41,069 nucleotides of DNA from NCBI GenBank assembly GCA_903847195.1, contig CAINCZ010000004.1:1-41069 (forward strand). The letters run 5' to 3'. The notes under the pieces are model-generated. The model saw only the letters and a list, made by a program, of their open reading frames with translations. It made no database searches and had not been told where the DNA came from. Within the stretch, counting starts at the first letter, position 1. Each line of letters opens with the position of its first letter. Origin of the DNA: an uncultured Acidobacteriota bacterium. GTDB lineage: Bacteria > Acidobacteriota > Terriglobia > Terriglobales > CAINCZ01. The position numbers and the translations under genes were made by a program. Positions 17,385 to 24,712 of this stretch are shown here, in pieces.

Positions 17385-18506
17385 TCAGATCAGTTTCAAG
17401 AGCTTTTTCGCGTCGAGATGTTTGACTATCTTGCCCACGTCCTGCGAGTGCTGCCGGGTGGTGATGAGCAGCGCATCGGCGGTCTCGACCACGACGAGAT
17501 CCTTGACGCCGACCACGGCGACGAACTTGCCGGGCGCGTAGACGTAGTTGCCGCTGGCGTTGAGGGCAAAGGCGCGCTCGCCGTCGATGACGTTGGCGTC
17601 TGCGTCGAGTTTGGCGCCGAGCGCGACGCGATGCTCGTAGAGCGCGGTCCAAGAGCCGAGGTCGTTCCAGCCGAAGTCGGAGGGCAGGCAGAAGATGCCC
17701 GAGGCTTCGGCTCCCTTCTGCGAGCGCGGCTCGAGCACGGCGTAGTCGATGCTGATGTTCTCGCAGCGCGGGTAGAGCCGCGCGAGCGTGGAGCGGAAGG
17801 AGCGGGTGCCGTAGCTGGCGGCGATCTTCTCCAACAGCTTGGCGGTAGCAGGCAGGTGCTCCTGCATCGCCTGGACCAAAGTGGCGGCGCTCCAGACGAA
17901 CATGCCGCTGTTCCAGTAGTAATTGCCGGCGGCGAGGAACTGCTCGGCGCGGGGCAGATCGGGCTTCTCGGCGAAGCGGCAGACACGCAGCACCTCGGAC
18001 TCGCCTTGCACGGCGACTCCGGCTTCGATGTATCCGTAGCCCGTCTCGGGGCCGGTGGGGGTAATGCCCAGGGTGACGATATTTGGCCCGGCGGCGGCGA
18101 TCTCAACTGCGCGCCGCACGATCCGGCGGTACTCGTCCTGATTGCCGATGACGTGATCGGAGGGAAACAGGCCCAGCACCGCGCCGGGGTCCTGCCGCTG
18201 GAGCAGGAACGCAGCCAGTCCGATGGCGGGAGCCGTGTTACGTCCGGCGGGTTCGGCGATGACCTGCTCTTTGGGCACGCGCGGCAACTGGCGCACGATG
18301 CCGGGGCGCAGGTCGTCGTTGGTGACAACCCAGATCTTCGATGGCCCGGAGAGCGGAAGCAGGCGCGCGACGGTCTGCTGGATCATCGTCTGGCGGCCGC
18401 TCAGGGCCAGCATCTGCTTGGCGCGCTTTTTACGGCTCATGGGCCAGAAGCGCGTACCGCGGCCTCCGGCCAGAATGACTGGGTAGAAATTTGTTTTTTT
18501 CGCCAT
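17385..18506 (-). CDS. manC: Mannose-1-phosphate guanylyltransferase
   Basis: Makes GDP-mannose from GTP and mannose-1-phosphate. 373 residues, the short form without a fused phosphomannose isomerase domain. The nucleotide-binding loop LAGGRGTRFWPMSRKKRAKQ, the EPAGRNTAPAIGLAA motif, the FPSDH metal site, FAEKPD, YYWNSGMFVW and SIDYAVLE are all in the expected order. The upstream gene encodes the isomerase that makes mannose-6-P and the downstream gene the mutase, so all three steps from fructose-6-P to GDP-mannose are encoded together. No clear Shine-Dalgarno is seen, and a run of seven T follows the coding start on the forward strand. Confidence 0.93.
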   Translation of the reverse strand: MAKKTNFYPVILAGGRGTRFWPMSRKKRAKQMLALSGRQTMIQQTVARLLPLSGPSKIWVVTNDDLRPGIVRQLPRVPKEQVIAEPAGRNTAPAIGLAAFLLQRQDPGAVLGLFPSDHVIGNQDEYRRIVRRAVEIAAAGPNIVTLGITPTGPETGYGYIEAGVAVQGESEVLRVCRFAEKPDLPRAEQFLAAGNYYWNSGMFVWSAATLVQAMQEHLPATAKLLEKIAASYGTRSFRSTLARLYPRCENISIDYAVLEPRSQKGAEASGIFCLPSDFGWNDLGSWTALYEHRVALGAKLDADANVIDGERAFALNASGNYVYAPGKFVAVVGVKDLVVVETADALLITTRQHSQDVGKIVKHLDAKKLLKLI

Positions 18507-18539
18507 CAGTTCGTAAGCCAGCTTCAGGCCGCTGGCATT

Positions 18540-19523
18540 TCAGCTCTCGGCGGGAGACTGCCCGGCCCGCAGAGGAAGGGTAATGCTCAGGAACTCGACT
18601 GTCCACTGCGGACGAACGCAGGCACCACGCAAGGCAGCGGGAATCACGACCGCATCGCCCGGCTTCCACATGATCGGCGCGTGGCCCGGGCACTCCACCA
18701 CGCCCGCCCCTTCGAGGGCCACGAGTACCTGCGCCGAGCGCTGGCCTTCCAGGGCCGACGGCACGAAGTAGGCGCTGCCTTCCAGGCGGACGCGGGTGAC
18801 CTCGAAGCACCCGGTGGAGATCAGCACGGCACCATCGCGGGCAGGAAGGGGTTGCACCTTGCCCGCCGCCGTATGTTCCCTGGTCGCCGCCAACCCTTGG
18901 GTCACGTGCAGGGGGCGCGGGCGTCCGTAATCGTAGAGGCGGTAGGTGGTGTCGGAGTTCTGCTGCGTCTCCAGGATGATCGCGTTGGGACCCAGCGTGT
19001 GCACAGTGCCGGCATCGACGAGGATCATATCGCCGGCGGTAATTTCAACCCAGTTCAGCAGCTGCTCGGCCGTCACGCTGTCGATGGCACAGCGGAACTC
19101 GGCGACCGTGACGCCCGGCTTCAGCCCGAGACCAATCTGCGCATCAGGGCCAGCCTCGACGACATACCAGCATTCGGTCTTGCCGCACAGCTGTCCGCAG
19201 CGATGTGCGGTTTCATCGTCGGGATGAACCTGCACGGAGAGCTTCTGCCGGGGAAACAGGAACTTGACCAGCAGAGGGAAGCGGTTCGGCTCAGGCGCGT
19301 CGGCGCCGACCAGTTCGCGCCCGAGGCGCTGGCACAGGTCGCCCAAGGTGCGTCCCGCGAACGGGCCGTTGGCAACCTTGGATTCGTCGGCGGTCAACCA
19401 TACTTCGCCGATGGGTTGCCCGCCGGGTTCGACGTGGCGCTCGTAGAGCGGCGCCAGATCGTAGGCCCCCCAGGGGCGCGGCTCAAAGTGCGGAGCCATC
19501 AGGAATGGATACAGTTCAGTCAT
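18540..19523 (-). CDS. manA: Mannose-6-phosphate isomerase (type I)
   Basis: Zinc enzyme converting fructose-6-P to mannose-6-P. The zinc ligands are readable: QVHPDD (Gln and His), KTECWYV (Glu) and GTVHTLG (His), with the catalytic arginine in TTYRLYDYGR. The start at 19523 (MTELYPFLMAPHFEPRPWG) is chosen because family members begin right at the PWG motif; an upstream ATG at 19580 would add 19 residues and is possible. 327 residues, close to Bacillus ManA. It is the first mannose gene of the run, 33 bases before manC. Confidence 0.9.
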   Translation of the reverse strand: MTELYPFLMAPHFEPRPWGAYDLAPLYERHVEPGGQPIGEVWLTADESKVANGPFAGRTLGDLCQRLGRELVGADAPEPNRFPLLVKFLFPRQKLSVQVHPDDETAHRCGQLCGKTECWYVVEAGPDAQIGLGLKPGVTVAEFRCAIDSVTAEQLLNWVEITAGDMILVDAGTVHTLGPNAIILETQQNSDTTYRLYDYGRPRPLHVTQGLAATREHTAAGKVQPLPARDGAVLISTGCFEVTRVRLEGSAYFVPSALEGQRSAQVLVALEGAGVVECPGHAPIMWKPGDAVVIPAALRGACVRPQWTVEFLSITLPLRAGQSPAES

Positions 19524-19620
19524 ACCAAGCTCAAAAAAGCGGAGCGGCAGCGATGGTTGCCGATGAAATCGGTCCGACACATCCTGCCGCGCTGCCTTTC
19601 CGTCTGAACCCTCAGGCCAA

Positions 19621-20826
19621 CTACTGCAAGGCTTCGAAAAACTTCTTCATCCGCTCCAGGCCCTTCTCGGTGTTCGCCATGCTGGTCGGATAGGAGATGC
19701 GAATGTGGCGCTGGCTGCCAAACGCCTCGCCCGGCACAACCGCCACGTTGGCCTCGCGCAGCAGACGCCCAGCCAGCTCCGCCGGCGAATTGGCGATACC
19801 GTCGCGCAAGTAAGCCGAAACGTTCGGGAAGACGTAGAAAGCGCCGCCGGGCACCGCGCACTCGATCTGCGGAATCGCACGCAGGCCGGCCACGGCGCGA
19901 TCGCGCAGGCGAATGTATTCGGCCACCATCGGCACCAAGCACTCCTGCGGTCCGGTAAGGGCGGCGATGCCGGCCTTCTGCACCACCGATGTCGGGTTGG
20001 AGGTGGACTGGCTTTGCAGCTTGTTCATGGCGCCGATCAACCACTTCGGCCCCATGCCGAAGCCAAGACGCCAGCCGGTCATGGCATAGGTCTTGGAAAG
20101 CGAGCCAACCACCAGCAGGTGCTCGCGTTCGGCTGCCGTGGCGACTCCCCCGAGCGAGAAGCGCTTGCCAGTGAAGTCGAGATAGGCGTAGCACTCGTCG
20201 CTGATTACCACCAGGTTGCGCCGGGCTGCCAATTGCAGGATGGCCTGCATATCCTCCGACTTCATGACCGCGCCGGAGGGATTGCTGGGCGAATTGAGCA
20301 GGATGACGCGGGTGCGCGGCGTGAGCGCGCGCTCCACCATTTCAGCCGTCAGCGAAAAGCCGTCGGCTTCATTGGTCTGCACCACGACGGGCTTGCCGCC
20401 GCAGTAGCGGATGATGTCGTGAAACGAGACCCAGTAAGGCGCGGGCAGGATGACCTCGTCGTCGTGATCGACGAGCACCTGGAAGGCGTTGAACAGCACC
20501 TGCTTGCCGCCGGTGGAGGCGCAGGCCTCTTCGGGCTGATAACTGGAGCCGAAATCGGCCGCGTGGCGGGCAACGATGGCCTTGCGCAGCTCGACCGTGC
20601 CCGGCACGGCGGTGTAACGGGTGAAGTTGGCGTTGATGGCGGCAATGGCAGCATCCTTGATGTGCTGCGGAGTGTCGAAGTGCGGCTCGCCGGCGCTGAA
20701 ATCGGCGATGTCGACGCCCTGCGCTTTCAGGCGTCCGGCTTCGGCGGCGACGGCCATCGTGGCCGACTCCTGAATACGGTTGATGCGGTTGCTCAAGGGA
20801 TGCGAACTGGTGGTGCTGTCTGCCAT
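19621..20826 (-). CDS. Class I aminotransferase (aspartate aminotransferase type)
   Basis: PLP-dependent aminotransferase of fold type I, 401 residues. The PLP lysine is K245 in GSLSKTYAMTGWRLG; other family motifs are SAGEPHFDTP, TRYTAVPGTVELRKAI, NSPSNPSGAV, DECYAYLDF and the substrate carboxylate arginine in HIRISYPTS. This subfamily (Ib) usually acts on aspartate and sometimes prephenate; the exact substrate is not certain. The ATG is 4 bases after the coaD stop, so the two are translationally coupled. A 97-base gap then separates it from manA. Confidence 0.9.
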   Translation of the reverse strand: MADSTTSSHPLSNRINRIQESATMAVAAEAGRLKAQGVDIADFSAGEPHFDTPQHIKDAAIAAINANFTRYTAVPGTVELRKAIVARHAADFGSSYQPEEACASTGGKQVLFNAFQVLVDHDDEVILPAPYWVSFHDIIRYCGGKPVVVQTNEADGFSLTAEMVERALTPRTRVILLNSPSNPSGAVMKSEDMQAILQLAARRNLVVISDECYAYLDFTGKRFSLGGVATAAEREHLLVVGSLSKTYAMTGWRLGFGMGPKWLIGAMNKLQSQSTSNPTSVVQKAGIAALTGPQECLVPMVAEYIRLRDRAVAGLRAIPQIECAVPGGAFYVFPNVSAYLRDGIANSPAELAGRLLREANVAVVPGEAFGSQRHIRISYPTSMANTEKGLERMKKFFEALQ

Positions 20827-20830
20827 AACC

Positions 20831-21367
20831 TTAGCGTTCCTTTACGAAATTTGCCGCGACGGAGGCGGCCGAGGGATGGGCGCTGACTGCAAGTTTGTCG
20901 TGCAGGCGCTGCTTGACGAGCGGCGGAACCATGCTGTCGACCGCGCCGCCGAGCCGGGCGATGTCTTTGACGATGCGCGAGCTCACGTAGGAGTACTCTT
21001 CGGCAGCGGTCAGGAACACCGTCTCCAACTGGGGCGATAGCTTGCGGTTCATGAGCGCCATCTGGAGTTCGTACTCGTAGTCGCTAATGGCGCGGATACC
21101 GCGCACCACGACGGTAGCGCCTTCCTGGCGCGCATATTCGACCAGCAGGCCGCCGAAGACGTCCACCCGGACGTTCGGTAAACCGGCGGTCAGCTGCACC
21201 AGCATCTCGCGGCGCTCTTCGAGCGAAAATAGCGCGTCTTTCTCCGAATTGATCAGGACGGCAACGATGAGCTCCCCAAAGACACGACTGCCGCGCGTGA
21301 TCAGATCCAAATGTCCGGCGGTCGGCGGATCGAAGCTGCCGGGATAAACTGCCGTAACTCTATTCAA
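20831..21367 (-). CDS. coaD: Phosphopantetheine adenylyltransferase
   Basis: Penultimate step of coenzyme A synthesis. 178 residues; the nucleotidyltransferase signature PGSFDPPTAGHLDL holds the TxGH motif, followed by VRGIRAISDYEYELQMA and the ISSR-like SYVSSRIVKDIA. Family members start about three residues before AVYPGSF. The only start that fits is TTG at 21367, with GGTGAG five bases upstream. An ATG four bases further upstream is out of frame and opens a two-codon frame (Met-Asn-stop) that overlaps the TTG, an unusual arrangement that could limit initiation. The C-terminus has a roughly 15-residue extension. Confidence 0.92.
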   Translation of the reverse strand: MNRVTAVYPGSFDPPTAGHLDLITRGSRVFGELIVAVLINSEKDALFSLEERREMLVQLTAGLPNVRVDVFGGLLVEYARQEGATVVVRGIRAISDYEYELQMALMNRKLSPQLETVFLTAAEEYSYVSSRIVKDIARLGGAVDSMVPPLVKQRLHDKLAVSAHPSAASVAANFVKER

Positions 21368-21497
21368 TTCATCTCACCCGAAAGGGAGGAATTCCAAGCT
21401 GTACCGGCGATCGATACGGTATTTGATTTTACCAGCGCAGGGCAGAATGGCGGGAGGAAATGGGCAATCGGGCACAGAGGTTTGCCTCGGGCGTTGC

Positions 21498-21533
21498 CAT
21501 CCCCACATCTGCCGGGCGGCAGATGTGGGGATG
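21498..21533 (-). repeat. Palindromic element 2 (after recA)
   Basis: A perfect 16-base stem, 21498-21513 pairing with 21518-21533, and a 4-base loop. The core CCCCACATCTGCC is the same as in elements 3 and 4. It starts 14 bases after the recA stop. No T-run on either strand; it lacks the CTGGTG lead. Confidence 0.75.
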
Positions 21534-21546
21534 CGGGCAATCCTGA

Positions 21547-22644
21547 CTAGCGGCGGGCCGGGCCTTTCGAGGGCTCTGCGCGCGCCACGACGGCAGTGGC
21601 GCTGGCCTTCTCGGCGGCGCCTGCCGGCGGCGGTTCGGGGATCTCGGCTTTGGTGATTCCCAGCACCTTCTTGACCTCGACCTCGATCTGGGCGCAGATG
21701 TCGCGGTTGTCCTTCAGGAACTGCTTGGAGTTCTCGCGTCCCTGGCCGATGCGGTCCGTCTTGTAGCTGAACCAGGAACCGGACTTCTCGACGATATTGT
21801 TAGCCACCGCGATGTCGATCAGGTCGCCTTCGCGCGAGATGCCCTGGCCGTACATGATGTCGAACTCGGCTTCGCGGAAGGGAGCGGCCACCTTGTTCTT
21901 GACGATCTTGACCTTGGTGCGCGAACCGGTGACCTGGTCGCCTTCCTTGATGGCGGCGATGCGGCGAATGTCGATGCGCACCGAGGAGTAGAACTTGAGG
22001 GCGCGGCCGCCGGTGGTGGTTTCCGGGTTGCCGAACATGACGCCGATCTTCTCGCGAATCTGGTTGATGAAAATCATGGAGGTGCGCGACTTGGAGACGA
22101 TGCCGGTCAACTTGCGCAGTGCCTGCGACATGAGGCGGGCCTGCAAGCCCATGTGGCTGTCGCCCATTTCGCCATCGAGTTCAGCCTTGGGCACCAGGGC
22201 GGCGACGGAATCGACGATGAGCACGTCGATGGCGCCGGAGCGAACCAAGGCTTCGGCAATCTCGAGGGCCTGCTCGCCGTAGTCGGGCTGCGAGACCAGC
22301 AGGTTGTCCACGTCCACGCCTAGTTTTTTCGCATAGGCGGGATCGAGGGCGTGTTCGGCATCGACGAAGGCGGCCATGCCTCCGGCCTTCTGGGCTTCGG
22401 CGATGATCTGTAGGGCGATGGTGGTTTTGCCGCTGGATTCGGGCCCGAAGATTTCAATCACGCGTCCGCGGGGAACGCCGCCGACACCGAGTGCGGCGTC
22501 GAAGGAGAGGGCGCCGGTCGAAATGACGGCGATGGGAACAATGGGCCCCGCGGCGCCGAGACGCATGATGGACCCCTTGCCAAACTGCTTTTCGATCTGG
22601 GAAAGCGCCAGTCCCAGCGCCCGGTCGCGTTCTGATTCGGCCAT
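21547..22644 (-). CDS. recA: Recombinase A
   Basis: DNA strand exchange and SOS co-protease. 365 residues. Walker [10 protein letters not shown] (67-75), Walker [11 protein letters not shown], the L1 and L2 DNA-binding loops ([21 protein letters not shown] region; [20 protein letters not shown] region) and the [20 protein letters not shown] stretch are intact. The C-terminal tail is Ala/Pro-rich and ends with Lys/Arg rather than the acidic tail of E. coli RecA. GGAG nine bases before ATG. A GCGCC/GGCGC hairpin (22661-22674) lies just upstream of the ribosome site. No canonical LexA box was found in the 190-base leader. Confidence 0.97.
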   Translation of the reverse strand: MAESERDRALGLALSQIEKQFGKGSIMRLGAAGPIVPIAVISTGALSFDAALGVGGVPRGRVIEIFGPESSGKTTIALQIIAEAQKAGGMAAFVDAEHALDPAYAKKLGVDVDNLLVSQPDYGEQALEIAEALVRSGAIDVLIVDSVAALVPKAELDGEMGDSHMGLQARLMSQALRKLTGIVSKSRTSMIFINQIREKIGVMFGNPETTTGGRALKFYSSVRIDIRRIAAIKEGDQVTGSRTKVKIVKNKVAAPFREAEFDIMYGQGISREGDLIDIAVANNIVEKSGSWFSYKTDRIGQGRENSKQFLKDNRDICAQIEVEVKKVLGITKAEIPEPPPAGAAEKASATAVVARAEPSKGPARR

Positions 22645-22789
22645 CGTTGTATTCTCCTCGGCGCCCTCGGGCGCACGTTAATTCGGTTAGGACTTCGCAC
22701 CTGGTCGGGCGCACAGTCGACGCTCAGCCGCCGTCGCGAAGCACGGCGTGCAGTCATTTTCCACAAAACGGGGAAAGACCGGAAGGCGC

Positions 22790-22795
22790 ATTATA
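22790..22795 (-). promoter_or_regulatory. Candidate -10 for recA
   Basis: Perfect TATAAT on the reverse strand at 22790-22795; the -35 (TGTGGC at 17 bases) is poor. It gives a leader of about 140 bases, long for recA. Confidence 0.45.
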
Positions 22796-22835
22796 CAACG
22801 GCCATTCCGGCCGCCACATCGGCGTAAACCCTGTT

Positions 22836-24332
22836 CTATCTTTGTAACAAATCCACCGCCAGCCGGGGGTCGTGCACCCGGAATAAGGCCGCCAGCGAGG
22901 GATGCCGCTCGGCGATGCGCTCGTACATCTGCCAGGCGATGTTGCGGTAGGAGAAGTGGCCGGCCGGGGTGGTGCGAATCTCGGCGATGTAGACAGCCTC
23001 GGCCAGGTCCATCTTAAAGAGCGTGCGCTTGCGGCTGGCAAGCGGCAACAGATAGGTGGCCGACGCAGCACTGGCGGCCTGCGCCAGCGCCGCAAAGCTA
23101 TCGGCCGCACGCTTCACGGTGGCCTCGTAGCGGGTGCGCCACTGGCCGGTAATGGCTTCAGGAACGTCAAAGCCGTGAGCGGGCGTGAACTCCTGCCCGA
23201 TCTGAATGCAGCGGCGGTGGCGATGCATATCGCGGAAGCCGCCGATGTCCATCAGGATATCGAAGCGGAACTGGTAGCCGGAGCAGAAGGCGCGCAACAG
23301 TTCGTCGTGGCGGCCACGATGGCGCGCGCCGAGGGCGACGATCTCATCCCGCTGCGGACCGCTGAGGGCGGCCACGAAGCGACGAATCTGGCGGTACGGG
23401 TAGTGGCAGTGCTCGTAGAGCAGCGTGGTGGCCAGTTCGATCTCGACCGGTTCGTCATCCAGCAGGTCTACGGCGGGCGCGGGTTCGACGGGTGCGCCCT
23501 GCATCAGGCTGTCGGCGGCTGCCGCCAGTTCGTCGCGGCTGGCCGCCATGTATGCGTTGGCCTCGGCATACTTGACCAGCGTGGAAGCCGAGCGGACCTC
23601 GGACTGCCCGAGCGTGAAGGCAGGACTCAGCGCGGCGGCCTGCAACTTGTCTCCCAGTTCCCTCACCTCGGCAAGGCGGCTGGTGCGCAGGCGGGCGATC
23701 TGGTTTTCAAGCGTGCGGGCGTTGACGATCTGGCCGAGCGAAGTATTGGTGGCCAGCGGCAGCAGGTAACGGGCAATGTCGAAGGCGCGGGCGCGCAGCG
23801 TGCGTTCGTACTGGTCCTGCGCCATCTCCGGCGGGCGCGGCGTCGAGGCGCAAAGCTCGTGGAACATCGCGTCGGAAAGGGCGCGGTATTCGCTGAACAG
23901 GAACTCGATGGTGGAAATGTAGAGTTGCTCGGCGGTCGTATCTCCCACATCTGCCAAAGGAGGGCAGATGTGGGGCACCAGAGGATTCGTGCCGAAGTCG
24001 GGCAGATAGTAGTCGGGACGCGAAAAGTCCTGATAGCGCGTGGAGCGCTCCTGGCCGTCCCAGCGCTGCTCGTCGGCCACGGCGATGGCGGCTACGAGTG
24101 ACAGCCGCTCGATGGCGAAAGCAATGTGGGCAAGATCGGCGATGGAGCGGTGGCCGTATTGGAAATAGAAGGTGTTGAGAAACTTCTCGGCCTTCTGCCC
24201 GCTGATCTCGCGCAGCGATTCTTTCATCGTCAGCGACGAGCGGGAATACTTCGCCATGGCGTAGGCCATGACTTCGGGTTCCACGCCGTAAATGGCATAG
24301 ACATCGGTCGGGCGGCGTTCCGTCTTCGACAT
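22836..24332 (-). CDS. thyX: Two-domain ThyX-like flavin-dependent thymidylate synthase
   Basis: 498 residues, about twice the usual 220-250 of ThyX, and built of two ThyX-like halves. The first half has GHRSIADLAHIAFAIERLS and ERSTRYQDF, matching the distal E-x-S-x-RY part of the ThyX signature, but the RHR part is replaced by DEQ. The second half has DIGGFRDMHRHRRCIQ, with RHR (371-373) but no distal Ser-Arg-Tyr. Together the halves make one complete signature, suggesting an internal pseudo-dimer. Long ThyX-like proteins of this size are known in several phyla; whether this one makes dTMP is unproven. Residues 118-130 are encoded by palindromic element 3. No clear Shine-Dalgarno is seen before the ATG. 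Confidence 0.82.
   Translation of the reverse strand: MSKTERRPTDVYAIYGVEPEVMAYAMAKYSRSSLTMKESLREISGQKAEKFLNTFYFQYGHRSIADLAHIAFAIERLSLVAAIAVADEQRWDGQERSTRYQDFSRPDYYLPDFGTNPLVPHICPPLADVGDTTAEQLYISTIEFLFSEYRALSDAMFHELCASTPRPPEMAQDQYERTLRARAFDIARYLLPLATNTSLGQIVNARTLENQIARLRTSRLAEVRELGDKLQAAALSPAFTLGQSEVRSASTLVKYAEANAYMAASRDELAAAADSLMQGAPVEPAPAVDLLDDEPVEIELATTLLYEHCHYPYRQIRRFVAALSGPQRDEIVALGARHRGRHDELLRAFCSGYQFRFDILMDIGGFRDMHRHRRCIQIGQEFTPAHGFDVPEAITGQWRTRYEATVKRAADSFAALAQAASAASATYLLPLASRKRTLFKMDLAEAVYIAEIRTTPAGHFSYRNIAWQMYERIAERHPSLAALFRVHDPRLAVDLLQR
23944..23981 (-). repeat. Palindromic element 3 (inside thyX)
   Basis: A 12-base perfect stem, CCCACATCTGCC (23944-23955) with GGCAGATGTGGG (23963-23974), 7-base loop, and CTGGTG at its reverse-strand start (23976-23981). 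It lies wholly inside the thyX reading frame and encodes LVPHICPPLADVG. The 19-base stretch from GGCAGATGTGG to CACCAG is identical to element 4, which is intergenic. Confidence 0.85.
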
Positions 24333-24712
24333 ACGCCGGATGGTAACTGCTGGAACGCAGGGGCGGCAAGGAGAACAGCGGCGAATCGCGGTTTAGCTCC
24401 GCAGTTTGCTGCAAGAGCGGGCGATTTCGGATACCAGACGCCGTCGATTGAAGTGGCCACGAAGGCCGCCTCGCCGGTTGCTTCCCGCGCCGGCACGACA
24501 CCCTAGCAGCTGCCGGAACAGGGGGAAGCTGCTAGGCAGGCCCGGGATGGAGGAAGCCACCACGGCAAGGAAATCGTAGAAGCATCCCGATAAGGTGCTT
24601 CGATTGAGCGTTTCACCCCGGCGGGAAATGCTTTACACTGAGGGCGATGTCCCCGTTCCCGGCGCGCGTGGGGTGCGCCGCGCAGTTTCACTCTTCAATT
24701 TGAGCGGAGAAA
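24333..24712. other. 380-base divergent gap thyX/acnA
   Basis: The only long gene-free stretch. It holds a 10-base inverted repeat at 24502-24536 and a weak acnA promoter (TACACT at 24634-24639). The thyX-proximal 165 bases show an open frame on the reverse strand but no recognisable protein. Nothing else stands out. Confidence 0.6.
24502..24536. repeat. Inverted repeat between thyX and acnA
   Basis: CCTAGCAGCT (24502-24511) pairs perfectly with AGCTGCTAGG (24527-24536) around a 15-base loop that includes GGGGG. It is upstream of both divergent genes, so it is not a terminator for either; it may be an operator or a dispersed repeat. Confidence 0.6.

Noticed and set aside
17217..19607. A 796-codon forward frame opposite manC and manA
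   Set aside because: Antisense shadow of two well-supported genes; no domain, signal peptide or plausible ribosome site.
21498..21533. recA hairpin as a standard intrinsic terminator
   Set aside because: The stem is strong but no T-run follows on either strand; it is listed as a palindromic element instead.
22815..22840. LexA-like half sites (GAAC, GTTT) upstream of recA
   Set aside because: Spacing is one base short of the GAAC-N4-GTTC type and the second half is degenerate; the alternative GTTC-N7-GTTC form is absent.
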